Counted from the first letter of the stretch, positions 35,932 to 45,003 are shown. The stretch is 55,845 nucleotides of DNA from Bacteroidota bacterium (GCA_003252385.1 QKEH01000058.1:1-55845), one strand, 5' to 3'. Notes: generated by a model not told the origin, from the letters alone. Numbers and translations are program-made.

Positions 35932-38908
35932 CTACAGTACCCTCGGTAACCGTGGCAATGGAGGTATTGTTGCTCGACCAGGTAAGTGCCTTTGAAGTGG
36001 CATTTGAGGGATATACTGTGGCTTGTAAGGTCACTTGTGAATCGCTTTCCAAGGTAAGGGCATTTTGGTTCAGCTGAACGCTGTCCACAGGAACCGTAAT
36101 TTCAGCCACCTTGGTAAACACCATACGATCCAGGTTCCATTCCCAGGTTTGGGTCCCTGCTCCGGTTAAGGCAATTGTCCGGTTCACCCCTTGCCGAAGG
36201 GTGATCTTAGTGCCGGACTGTAGGCGCTGGTAGCTTTCCCATTGACCGTTGTTGGGTACCGCATCGGTAATTTGTGGGCTGTTATTATCAATAGCTAAGG
36301 CGATAGCCGCTTGACTCATCGGGGTGCTAATATAATAGTCCACCTGGTACACCCCGCTTTCAAAATTCACCGGCAGGTTGTAACGCACCCAGTCGCCGGT
36401 GTTGACGTAATTTATGGTAGTGCCATTGATATGTGCCCCATAGCCTGAGCCACCATACGGACTATCGTTAAAAACACCTCCGGTACTGATATAGCTTTCC
36501 GCTTCAATGGTATAGGAGGTTCCAACTGTTTTGTTGGCATTTTTAGCCGGTGCAGGAACACGGATGGTGACCCCGTCGTCGCAATTGATGTACAAATCGG
36601 ACTCCCAAACTCCACGGCCGTAAGTTGCCGCCCGGATCTTTTTACTGGCATAATTAATTTCCAGTTCAAAGATTTCCACATTCACCAGTCCATTGCTGAA
36701 ATTAACCCAGGAACTTAAGTTGTTATCGATATAGTATACCCCCACATCGGTACCCAGGTAGATACCATCGTTGCTGCCTTCCTGAAATACCAGGGTATTT
36801 CTCCAATAGGCAGGTAAACCCGTATTGGTTAACAGTACCCAGGTAGTACCTCCATCGGTAGTTTTATATACACCAAAATTGTTGTAGGCCCAAATTTTGT
36901 TAGTATCATCAGGGTCGATCGTAAAGCCCAACACCCCGTAGTTTTGAGGAATCTGCCCGTCAATTTCCGTCCAGGTAAAGCCACCATCCTTACTGCTATA
37001 CAGGCTAAGCGACTTGGTAGCATACAAATAGTTGGGATTGGCCCGCGATACCCTGATGTGGGTAAAGTTGGTCGATGGGAGTATCGCTCCGTTGGAAATA
37101 TTTTCCCAGGATAAGCCCCCGTCCATCGATTTGAAAAGATCGTTGTACCCCGCATAGAGAATATTGCTGTTATTGGGATCCATTTCAAAGGGCGTAAGCC
37201 AGTTACCCACTTTCTCTACCCCATTGACCTTGGGTGTAATGTAAAATTTGGAGAGTCCTCCATTCGTTGTTTTTACCAAGCCTCCATATTGGTAGGAGCC
37301 GTAGTACGTTTTATCCAGTTCGGGACTAAACATGCATTCAAATCCATCGGCACCAAACCACTGGTGCATGGTAGACGTGTTATCCATCAGTATGGATCCA
37401 TTGTCCTGGGCACCACCCAGAATCAAATCGGGATTGTCAGCCTTGCCGCCAATACGGTAGAATTGTGTGATTTCCAATCCCTGGCTCAGGTTCGCCCAGT
37501 TCTCGGCAAAATCAGCCGACTTAGAGATACCTCCATCGGTACCGCAATACAAGTTATGATCGGCGTCCCACTCCAGCGCATGAAAGTCGGCGTGAGTATA
37601 ATTACCAGCACCGGCACGGTACTCCACCCAATCGGAGGTGAGCTGCCAGGTTACCGCGCCATCGGCCGATTTCCAGCTGTTGATGGATCCAACATGTACT
37701 TCGTTCGCATCCAGGGGCGACACGGTAATACATAAATCGTACATGGGCTGCGCCAAATCGTCGAGACCGGATGGGTTACCTCCCAGTATGTTCGGATTGT
37801 CGGACTGCAGGGTAAAGGATGCCCCCTGATTAATTGAACGGTACACCCCGCTAAAATGGTAATTCCCGGTAGTGGCACCATAAAGTACATACACATAATC
37901 GGGGTTTGCCGGAGAAACACCCAAAGCAGCACGGCAGTTGTACACCTCAGCTTCGGCGGGTAGAACCGTACCGCTCAGCTTTATCCAGCTTTGCCCCCCA
38001 TTGGTGGTTTTATAAATTCCTCCCTTAAAGGTGGAAGCATAAAGAATCTCGGGATTCGATGGATGAAACTCCAGATCGGTCACCCGATCCCATTCCAGAT
38101 ATCCCGGCAAGGGCTGCAGGGTCCAGGACAAAGCTCCATTGGTGGTTTTAAACACTCCCGCTTCAGTGGCTGCATAGAGCGTATTGTTTTGTGCGGGGTG
38201 CATAATCAGTTTATACCCGGTTTTAATGGAAGGCCCCAATCCGGTGCTCATCCAGGTAGCTCCATTGTCGGTCGATTTGTACACGCCCAATGTCGCTACA
38301 TCGGATCCGTCGCCATCGCCCGTCATTATGTAGAGGGTGCGGTTATTGGTTGGCGAAGAGGGATCTATCACTACACTGGACACTCCCAGTCGGGGCATAC
38401 CGTCAATCATCGGATTCCAGGAATTTCCCTGATCAGCGGAACGCCATAAGCCGCCTCCGGGTGTGCCCACATACAGTATGTTCAGGTTTTCCGGATCAAT
38501 GGCAACGCAATTTACCCTGCCCATACCGCCGGAATAGCCGGCAGGCAAATGATCGAAAGTGATTTTCTTTTTCGATTCCCAATTACCTTTAAAGCTGTAA
38601 CCTGCTTTTTCGGTTTGGGTGTATGGATTAGCATAGTAGGTATCCCAGGTATCTTTTGTAGAGTTCGTCAATCGGCCGTTGGCATCCAGTCGGGTAGCAT
38701 GGTAGTACTTCCAGCGCTCGTATTGTTTCCGCCCCGAATGTTTACCCTGAAATTTGCCTTCCCAGGCCCGATCAACAGCCAGGTTAATCTCGTCGAAGGT
38801 GGCTCCTGAAGCCGCCATCGAATCGATAATGTTCATGTAGTCCTGGGCATGCAGGCACAAACTCATGCCCCAAAGGAACAGCGAGGAATAGAAAAGTCGT
38901 GTTTTCAT
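35639..38908 (-). CDS. N-terminal part of the frameshifted T9SS protein, Asp-box propeller and CBM6
   Basis: 1,089 codons with coding character to residue 1053. A signal peptide (MKTRLFYSSLFLWGMSLCLHA) leads into a large Asp-box propeller (about 60-785) of the sortilin/Vps10-like kind, with at least ten boxes such as STDNGATWMS, TTNGGQSWIKL and SKDGGFTWTEI. Then come an agarase-type CBM6 (797-936), a Big_2 domain (937-1023) and the start of a second CBM-like module (YRINLEAEN at 1024). After residue 1053 the frame turns to nonsense and stops, while the missing module continues one base over in the overlapping frame. Joined, the protein would be about 1,926 residues. Propellers of this type occur in xyloglucanases and in non-catalytic adhesins; no catalytic pair was assigned. 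Confidence 0.85.
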   Translation of the reverse strand: MKTRLFYSSLFLWGMSLCLHAQDYMNIIDSMAASGATFDEINLAVDRAWEGKFQGKHSGRKQYERWKYYHATRLDANGRLTNSTKDTWDTYYANPYTQTEKAGYSFKGNWESKKKITFDHLPAGYSGGMGRVNCVAIDPENLNILYVGTPGGGLWRSADQGNSWNPMIDGMPRLGVSSVVIDPSSPTNNRTLYIMTGDGDGSDVATLGVYKSTDNGATWMSTGLGPSIKTGYKLIMHPAQNNTLYAATEAGVFKTTNGALSWTLQPLPGYLEWDRVTDLEFHPSNPEILYASTFKGGIYKTTNGGQSWIKLSGTVLPAEAEVYNCRAALGVSPANPDYVYVLYGATTGNYHFSGVYRSINQGASFTLQSDNPNILGGNPSGLDDLAQPMYDLCITVSPLDANEVHVGSINSWKSADGAVTWQLTSDWVEYRAGAGNYTHADFHALEWDADHNLYCGTDGGISKSADFAENWANLSQGLEITQFYRIGGKADNPDLILGGAQDNGSILMDNTSTMHQWFGADGFECMFSPELDKTYYGSYQYGGLVKTTNGGLSKFYITPKVNGVEKVGNWLTPFEMDPNNSNILYAGYNDLFKSMDGGLSWENISNGAILPSTNFTHIRVSRANPNYLYATKSLSLYSSKDGGFTWTEIDGQIPQNYGVLGFTIDPDDTNKIWAYNNFGVYKTTDGGTTWVLLTNTGLPAYWRNTLVFQEGSNDGIYLGTDVGVYYIDNNLSSWVNFSNGLVNVEIFELEINYASKKIRAATYGRGVWESDLYINCDDGVTIRVPAPAKNANKTVGTSYTIEAESYISTGGVFNDSPYGGSGYGAHINGTTINYVNTGDWVRYNLPVNFESGVYQVDYYISTPMSQAAIALAIDNNSPQITDAVPNNGQWESYQRLQSGTKITLRQGVNRTIALTGAGTQTWEWNLDRMVFTKVAEITVPVDSVQLNQNALTLESDSQVTLQATVYPSNATSKALTWSSNNTSIATVTEGTVVAHSPGTAVVVVSNESGSRTDSCLVHIVAAPYRINLEAENRASVSNAFTIYSSSAGMAVEAAMGFLPASHGIRKRPLPLGMQHRFGGGQRPNGTANG

Positions 38909-39214
38909 TTTTGATGTTCATCTAGTTTGTTTGTTTTTATTAGATGAAAACAACGACAGTTATCGCAAACCCACGGAACGACCATAGAAATAGCATCCCA
39001 TACCCGCATGCAGACCCAGCAGTTATGCCGGGCAGCCGGTACAGATCAATGAAATAGAATAAATGAAAATTATATGCAACTACGTAACAGAACAGCTGAT
39101 TTTAGGTTTTGATGCACGGCGTCTTCAGCTAGCCTAACGAATGTATTTGCTATATAAAAGAGTCGGGTATTTCTATAAAATGTAGTGTTTGATGTTTAGG
39201 TTAATAGATACTGT
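38909..39214. other. upstream region of the T9SS gene
   Basis: About 300 AT-rich bases. A perfect 8-bp inverted repeat, TTCATCTA (38917-38924) and TAGATGAA (38941-38948), lies in the presumed 5' untranslated region of the T9SS gene. No exact -7 element was found on the minus strand. No gene is visible. Confidence 0.3.
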
Positions 39215-39667
39215 AGGTTGAATTCGATAGTAAAGGTAAATAATACTTTTATTGAATTGCACCACAGGCACACTAATTTTTGATGAATAAAAAATGTGTT
39301 TACACAAACAGTATTATTGTCTCCAATATACCGAGCAAACATTAACCAATATGCAAGCTCAACGCTTTTTTTATTGAGCCTAGCTTCAAAGAACAAAAAC
39401 AAATATTGTGAATGGATCGTTTTCAAACTAGAAAATGGAAGTCTTGGCATCATCAAATAGCACTTAATATGCTGGTTGGCAGCTTTATGCTAGAGTAAAA
39501 ACTCTTGAATCAAGATGAAATACCATTGCTATCGGCCAAAGATATAATGGATTTTATGGTATTTTAAATTTTATCGACATATGAAGGATGAGTTAATGCA
39601 GGAACAATTACAACAGCAACAAAATAGAAGACAGAGGGACATAGACTTCTGTTATTCAAAACAATAA
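39215..39667 (+). pseudogene. decayed IS701-like (IS4-type DDE) transposase, C-terminal relic
   Basis: Stitching frames gives the C-terminal third of an IS701-type transposase. TLTNMQAQRFF matches the 'LxxMQxQRYW' region, and FFIEPSFKEQK the 'ERAFQDAK' block with the last catalytic Glu. MDRFQTRKWKSWHHQIALNML matches 'YQxRxWxxWHHHMAxxML', and IPLLSAKDI and QNRRQRDIDFCYSKQ end at a TAA (39665-39667). A TGA at 39409 replaces a glycine codon before MDRF, and further stops and at least two frameshifts are present. The upstream catalytic Asp region is gone. Terminal inverted repeats were not found. An old, inactive insertion. Confidence 0.75.
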
Positions 39668-39702
39668 ATCTGTTAAAGTAGAACTAATTAAAACCGCATA
39701 AA

Positions 39703-39912
39703 ATGAAACGCATACCCCTTTTGGTGCTAGTGCTCACCATGCTTCTTATGCCCACACTGCACGGTTGCAGTTCGGAAAAAGACATTCAGGCCCGCCGCAA
39801 TTTTATGATGCCCGAGAAAACCGACCTCCCCCGGAACGATAAGTACAAGGGAGCCCAGAAGAAAAAAACCTACAAACCGAAAAAGCAGAAGAAAAAACAA
39901 ACCCGAAAGTAG
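39703..39912 (+). CDS. small lipoprotein with a strongly basic tail
   Basis: 69 residues. Signal sequence MKRIPLLVLVLTMLLMPTLHGC ends in lipobox LHGC, with the lipidated Cys22 followed by SSEKD. The mature part is about 48 residues; its last 25 are almost all Lys, Arg, Gln and Tyr/Thr (GAQKKKTYKPKKQKKKQ). Such a tail could bind peptidoglycan, lipopolysaccharide or nucleic acid outside the cell, but this is a guess. It begins 36 bases after the transposase relic. A real gene is likely because of the complete lipoprotein signal. Confidence 0.65.
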   Translation: MKRIPLLVLVLTMLLMPTLHGCSSEKDIQARRNFMMPEKTDLPRNDKYKGAQKKKTYKPKKQKKKQTRK

Positions 39913-40278
39913 TACCAGCCACTTTCCGGGCGTTATGCTGTCCATAGGATGCTGGGTATATCTTTTTCTAAACAACCTTAAGGGTTTACATCCAAATCGT
40001 CGATACGTTATGTGGCATTCCCCACATCAGGCACCGACAGATTAGATGGGGAATGAAATTATCTAATCTTTTAGAGCTGATTAATTCCCTAAGCTAACGA
40101 AAAATTTTAGGGGATTTTTAAGAAAAGTTAAAGAGTAAAAAGATGATAGTGGTTGATAATAAAGGGATACAGGATAAAATAAACTAAATTTGACGTTAGT
40201 CAAGATGTTAATAACTCCCCTTACGTTCTAAGATGCCTTATACCTAAGAATTCGTATTATTACCCCGGCATACAAAAT
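39913..40278. other. intergenic region before the TPR kinase operon
   Basis: 366 bases without a gene. It contains two overlapping hairpins described separately (40016-40069) and a TAAATTTG -7 element at 40185-40192, 87 bases before the kinase start, without a well-placed -33. Confidence 0.4.
40016..40069 (+). promoter_or_regulatory. two overlapping, mutually exclusive hairpins
   Basis: Hairpin 1 pairs CATTCCCCA (40016-40024) with TGGGGAATG (40047-40055). Hairpin 2 pairs AGATTAGAT (40039-40047) with ATCTAATCT (40061-40069) and is followed by TTTAG. Each has nine perfect pairs, and the right arm of the first lies in the loop of the second. They can form one at a time or as a pseudoknot. The place is right for a terminator/antiterminator switch or for the end of the lipoprotein transcript. 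Confidence 0.4.
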
Positions 40279-42756
40279 ATGGGTCGAAAACTTCGGATAC
40301 TAGTGCTTTTACTGATGGGTTGCAGTGCGGTTCACTGCAACGCTATCAATTTTTCTGCCGATAGTTTTACCACCCGGTACGATCGATCCAGTTTGGAAGA
40401 CAGCGTAGACTACCTCCTGCATACGGCTCGTTCGAATCTCGACAGTTTACCGGAACGCGCCTGGCAGCAAGCTTGGCAAGCCAAAGCCATTTCCGAAAAA
40501 ATACGTTTGCCTCTGAAAAGTGGCCTGGCCAGTTGGTATATGGGCGAGGCCAAAATAGCCAGCCAATCCTATTGCGATGCCCGCAAACAATTACTTGAGG
40601 CAGAGGAAATTCTTACCCGTGAGGCACCAGACCAGTTGGGTCAAGTATTCTTTTTACTGGCAAAGGCAAATTTGTTCCTGGCCAGCTATGAAGAGTCCAA
40701 AGACTATTTTCAAAAAGCCCTATCATTTTTTGAAAGCCGGAATAACTTACAAATGGCTGCCAATTCGTATCAAAATCTGGGTATTCTGCATCACGAGCTG
40801 AACGACCTTAAAAATGCCCAACGCTACTACACCCAAGCGCTTTCGATTAACCAAAAGTTACACAACCAACCCAATACAGCAGCACTTTATCAGAATTTAG
40901 GTCTTATTTACTACCGCAATAAAGAGTACGAAACTGCCCTGCAGTATTTTGATAAATCGTTAGTACTCTATACCCAACAGGGCGATACCTCCAACATAGC
41001 CACCACCTACAGCAATATTGGCCTGATCTGCCTGGGTCAGCACAAGTATCGGGAAGCCAACCATCAGTTTCAAAAATCGGAGGAACTCTTTGCTCAAAGC
41101 GAGTCGAAGTTTGGACTCATGTGGGCCAACCACAATATGGGTACAGCCCAATTGCACCTTCAAAACATAACAAAGGCAAAAGCATACTACCAGAAAAGTA
41201 TGGAAATTGCCCAAAACTGCCAAAGCCCCGAGGGGGTTCTGTCCAATCTCGATGCACTTTCGGAACTCCATGCACAAACGGGAAACTATGAAGAAGCCTA
41301 CTTTTACTATGTGGAATATACCCAACTCCGCGATTCGATTCATTCGGTAGAAACACGGCAAAAAATTAACGAACTGGAAAGCCTTTACCAGTCAGAAACC
41401 CGCGAAAAACAGCTGAACGAAAGCCAACTGCAGGTACAACAGCAAAAATCACAGAAACTGATTATTGCCATACTGCTGTTGCTGGTAACTGTTATGGCTG
41501 TACTTTTATATCTGGCCTACCAGCGAAAGCAAACTTCCTTTCAAAAAATTCATTCCAGTAAAAAGAAGCTTGAAAACATACTTCATGCCAAAAATAGAGA
41601 ACTGGAAGACCAGATCAGCGTACGGAAAATAGCCGAAGAATCGGATAAGTTGAAATCGGCGTTTCTGGCCAACATGTCGCATGAACTGCGCACTCCAATG
41701 AATGCAATCATTGCCTTCTCGAATTTCCTTCGCGACCCCGACCTTACCCCTGAGAAACACGACGAATACCTCGATCACATCACCGGGGCAGGGGACAGCC
41801 TGCTGCGTCTGATCGATGACATCATTGACATTGCCAAGCTGGAAGCCAAACAGTTAAAAATAGCCATAGGACCGGTTAATATCAGCCGTATGCTACGGGA
41901 GTTGCATAAAATGTATGCTAAAATTAAAATTAAGAACCAGTATCCCGCCTCCCTGCAACTGGCACAAGACGAATCCAAAGATTATATTGTCAATACAGAC
42001 ATCATCCGGATCAGACAGGTGATCAGCAACCTGATCGATAATGCGTTTAAATACACTCCGGAAGGAAGCATCGAATTTGGGGTCAATCCCACCGGGGACG
42101 GTTTGCTGTTTTTTATACGCGACACCGGAATTGGTATTCCTGACGATAAAAAGGAAAGCATTTTTGATCGTTTTCAACAGGTGGAAAGCGGATTGAACCG
42201 TAAATTTGGCGGTACCGGTTTGGGTCTGGCTATTTGTAAAAATCTGACCGAATTGCTGGGCGGTAAAATCTGGTTTGAATCCAAACCCGACGAAGGAAGT
42301 GTTTTTTATGTACTCCTGCCGGCCAATAACCTGCGTGCCGTTGAAAAACATGAAACACAGCCATCGACCAAAGAAAGAAGAAATAAAATCTTTGATTGGA
42401 ACAACAAAACCATTCTGATTGCCGAAGACGAAGAATTAAACTTCAGGGTATTGAGTTCGTGCCTGAAGAAAACCAATGCCCGGTTACTTCGGGCAAACGA
42501 CGGAGCTCACGCCGTAGACCTTTGCCTTAAAGAACACATCGACCTGGTACTCATGGACATTCAGCTACCGGTGATGAACGGGTACGAAGCCACTCAGCGT
42601 ATTAAATCGCACAAGAATGTTCCCGTTATCGCCCAAACCTCCTTTGCCATGGCCAACGAAAAAGAACTCTGTATTCAGGCCGGCTGCGACGACTATCTGA
42701 CCAAACCCCTGGATCTGGATCAACTCTTACTGCGAATTGATCTGCTAATCGCCTGA
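40279..42756 (+). CDS. TPR-containing hybrid histidine kinase
   Basis: 825 residues. A signal peptide is followed by about seven tetratricopeptide repeats (about 60-370, for example NLGILHHELNDLKNAQRYYTQAL), a membrane helix (about 393-415, LIIAILLLLVTVMAVLLYLAY) and a short coiled coil. The HisKA domain has His468 (LANMSHELRTPMNA). The ATPase domain has NLIDNAFKYTPEG, DTGIGIPDD and GGTGLGLAICKNL. The C-terminal receiver has Asp760 (LMDIQLPVMNGYEA). There is no DNA-binding domain, so a phosphotransfer or output partner lies elsewhere. The periplasmic TPR part would sense a protein or peptide. Same-direction TPR and hypothetical genes follow closely. Confidence 0.93.
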   Translation: MGRKLRILVLLLMGCSAVHCNAINFSADSFTTRYDRSSLEDSVDYLLHTARSNLDSLPERAWQQAWQAKAISEKIRLPLKSGLASWYMGEAKIASQSYCDARKQLLEAEEILTREAPDQLGQVFFLLAKANLFLASYEESKDYFQKALSFFESRNNLQMAANSYQNLGILHHELNDLKNAQRYYTQALSINQKLHNQPNTAALYQNLGLIYYRNKEYETALQYFDKSLVLYTQQGDTSNIATTYSNIGLICLGQHKYREANHQFQKSEELFAQSESKFGLMWANHNMGTAQLHLQNITKAKAYYQKSMEIAQNCQSPEGVLSNLDALSELHAQTGNYEEAYFYYVEYTQLRDSIHSVETRQKINELESLYQSETREKQLNESQLQVQQQKSQKLIIAILLLLVTVMAVLLYLAYQRKQTSFQKIHSSKKKLENILHAKNRELEDQISVRKIAEESDKLKSAFLANMSHELRTPMNAIIAFSNFLRDPDLTPEKHDEYLDHITGAGDSLLRLIDDIIDIAKLEAKQLKIAIGPVNISRMLRELHKMYAKIKIKNQYPASLQLAQDESKDYIVNTDIIRIRQVISNLIDNAFKYTPEGSIEFGVNPTGDGLLFFIRDTGIGIPDDKKESIFDRFQQVESGLNRKFGGTGLGLAICKNLTELLGGKIWFESKPDEGSVFYVLLPANNLRAVEKHETQPSTKERRNKIFDWNNKTILIAEDEELNFRVLSSCLKKTNARLLRANDGAHAVDLCLKEHIDLVLMDIQLPVMNGYEATQRIKSHKNVPVIAQTSFAMANEKELCIQAGCDDYLTKPLDLDQLLLRIDLLIA

Positions 42757-42821
42757 AAAATCCACCCGAGTTCAGTATATTCGTAATTGAACTTTCATTT
42801 GGTGGCTAAAACGTTTGGAAC

Positions 42822-44060
42822 ATGAAGAAAGGAATTCTTGCTGCGGCAATTGTTTTGTTGCTTATTATAAGTTATCTCCTGGTGCGGAAACCCATTTCGG
42901 CGAACCTCAACACCCAAGGGCTGGCCGCCTTCGACAGTGCGGCTTATCCCCGGGCGGAAGAACTTTTCAGAAGAGCCCTGCGATGGAAATACCATTCTGC
43001 CGAAATAGCTACCAACCTGGTAAAAAGCCAACTGGCGCAGGACAGCCTTAAACGGGCAGCAAACACCCTCGAAAAACTCCTCAAACTGGCTCCCAATTCG
43101 GCCGAAACCCAGGCACTTCAAGGACAACTCCTGGTGATGAATAAAGAATATCAACAGGCGCTCCCCCTATTAACCGGAGCGCTCTCCCAGGACTCCCTGC
43201 TGGCCTATGCCTACTTCTACCGGGGTATTGCCTATGCCAACCTGGACAGTCTGGAACAGGCCGCCAGCGATTATTTAAAAGCCCAACAGCTGAATTCCAC
43301 CAACCGAAAAGCCCTGTACGAAGGAGCTGCCATTTATGGCAAACTCGAAAATTTCGATGCCGCCATTGCCAGCTACAACAAAATTCTGGCATTGGAACCC
43401 TCCAACGCCACTGCTTATTATGAAAGAGGCAATTTCAAATTGCGTATTCTGGACTATTCGGGTGCCGATTCCGACTTTACCACCGCTCTGCAGCTGCGCC
43501 CCAATTTGTACGAGGCACATTACGCTCTGGGAAAAAGTTATGCTTTTCAGGAAAAATACCCCGATGCCATACAACATTTCGAAGCCAGTCTTTCGGGAAA
43601 ATATAAAATCCCCGAATCGCATTACAACATTGGACTGGCCTCTTTAAAACTGAACCAGCTGAAACAGGCCAATCAACATCTGAAGCTGTGTACCTCCATC
43701 ATACCCAACAACCTCTACCTGGGTAAAGCATACTTCATGCTGGGAGTAGTGGAAATGATGCAAAACAACAATCCGTCCTCCATCCCCTACTTTACCCAGG
43801 CCATTTCCTGCGATTCGCTGTATACCGAAGCCTATTTTAACCGGGGTATTGCCAACGGTATGCTGGAACACTATGCCGATGCCATTGCCGACATGAACCG
43901 TTGTTTGGCTTTGGGTAAAAAAACCTCCGAGGTCTATTTTGCTCTGGGCGTGTACAAAATCAGCCAGACCCATTACACCGAAGGCTGCGAAGCACTGAGC
44001 ATAGCTGCTCAGATGGGCGATCAGAAAGCACTTGCCATGCAAAAACAATATTGCCGGTAA
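42822..44060 (+). CDS. tetratricopeptide repeat protein
   Basis: 412 residues. An N-terminal membrane anchor or signal (GILAAAIVLLLIISYLLV) leads into about ten TPR units running to the C terminus, such as AAIYGKLENFDAAIASYNKILALEPSN and YFNRGIANGMLEHYADAIADM. The last segment LGVYKISQTHYTEGCEALSIAAQMGD looks Sel1-like. It is a periplasm-facing scaffold with no enzymatic part. It is 65 bases after the TPR kinase and 30 before the next gene, so an operon is likely. One possibility is that it interacts with the kinase's own TPR domain. Confidence 0.85.
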   Translation: MKKGILAAAIVLLLIISYLLVRKPISANLNTQGLAAFDSAAYPRAEELFRRALRWKYHSAEIATNLVKSQLAQDSLKRAANTLEKLLKLAPNSAETQALQGQLLVMNKEYQQALPLLTGALSQDSLLAYAYFYRGIAYANLDSLEQAASDYLKAQQLNSTNRKALYEGAAIYGKLENFDAAIASYNKILALEPSNATAYYERGNFKLRILDYSGADSDFTTALQLRPNLYEAHYALGKSYAFQEKYPDAIQHFEASLSGKYKIPESHYNIGLASLKLNQLKQANQHLKLCTSIIPNNLYLGKAYFMLGVVEMMQNNNPSSIPYFTQAISCDSLYTEAYFNRGIANGMLEHYADAIADMNRCLALGKKTSEVYFALGVYKISQTHYTEGCEALSIAAQMGDQKALAMQKQYCR

Positions 44061-44090
44061 AACCGGGCATCCCCTGCAAAATGAAAAAGT

Positions 44091-44954
44091 ATGCACAACA
44101 GAATTATCTTTGCCCTTCTGATGCTCGGCGGGTCAATCCTCTCCACTACGAACGCACAGGATACCATATTGGTCGAAAATGTGTACCGGCACGAACTGCA
44201 AAACGGTAAACCCACCTGGAACAAGCAGGTAGTGTATCAAAACACCTACACTCCACAAGGCCGGTTGATACAGCGCATTGATTATTCCGACAGTTCGGCG
44301 GCAGCCACGAGCTTTACCTTTTATTTCTACACCGAATTTGACTCGCTGCTGTCCGTTGAAAAATACAATCCCAACAACGAAATAGTAGAAATTCAACGCT
44401 ATAGCTATACCAACCAACACTTACCTGCTACCCGAGTAACTTACCAGCGTATAGATCATCAACTTATACCCGTTCAGTCGACACAATATGTCTATCAGGG
44501 TTCTCAACGTACCGGTCTGACCGAATTCAACCAGAACAGCAAAATGATTCACAAATCGGTGCTTCAGAAAAATAATGGTACCACCACCCAGTCCGACAAG
44601 TTTTCCAAACAGCATCCATCGGGTATGAAAAGCCAGTTTACCGTCTGGAGCACCAAAGATAGCCATACCCTGTCTAAAAAGGTGGAAACCACCGGCTACC
44701 AGTCCGGAAACCGGGTGGAAGTATTTGAAATAGAAAACGATTCGCTAACCGGTCAACTTGCTGAAATACGAGCGTACAACAATACAGGAGACTTAACCGG
44801 ACGCACGGTATTTCTTTGGAATGCAGACGGCAGTCCCAAAATTCAAAAGAAACTTAACGCCACAGGACTTTATCTCGAAAACCTGAGTTTCGTACGTTTC
44901 GAGCATGTGGTCTTTCTCGGAAAACACGAAATGTACCGTCTAAATAACGAATAA
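44091..44954 (+). CDS. exported hypothetical protein with YD-repeat-like strands
   Basis: 287 residues. Signal peptide MHNRIIFALLMLGGSILSTTNA. The mature part is built of repeated strands like NTYTPQGRLIQRIDYSD, KYNPNNEIVEIQRYSYTN and AYNNTGDLTGRTVFLWNADG, which recall the Y-D/RHS-type beta repeats without the strict consensus. It starts 30 bases after the TPR gene and is the last gene of that operon. Family and function unknown. Confidence 0.65.
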   Translation: MHNRIIFALLMLGGSILSTTNAQDTILVENVYRHELQNGKPTWNKQVVYQNTYTPQGRLIQRIDYSDSSAAATSFTFYFYTEFDSLLSVEKYNPNNEIVEIQRYSYTNQHLPATRVTYQRIDHQLIPVQSTQYVYQGSQRTGLTEFNQNSKMIHKSVLQKNNGTTTQSDKFSKQHPSGMKSQFTVWSTKDSHTLSKKVETTGYQSGNRVEVFEIENDSLTGQLAEIRAYNNTGDLTGRTVFLWNADGSPKIQKKLNATGLYLENLSFVRFEHVVFLGKHEMYRLNNE

Positions 44955-44964
44955 TCTGTCTGAC

Positions 44965-44981
44965 TCCGGAATCATTCCGGA
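44965..44981. other. short hairpin between convergent genes
   Basis: TCCGGAA (44965-44971) and TTCCGGA (44975-44981) around TCA form a 7-bp perfect hairpin in the 49 bases between the exported hypothetical and sucB. No strong T-tract on either side. Confidence 0.35.
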
Positions 44982-45003
44982 AGGGTGCAAAAATGATTTC
45001 ACG

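Noticed and set aside
39196-39456. 86-codon minus-strand frame in the spacer beside the T9SS gene
   Set aside because: It lies antisense to the transposase relic, whose plus-strand blocks explain the sequence; no signal peptide or family features.
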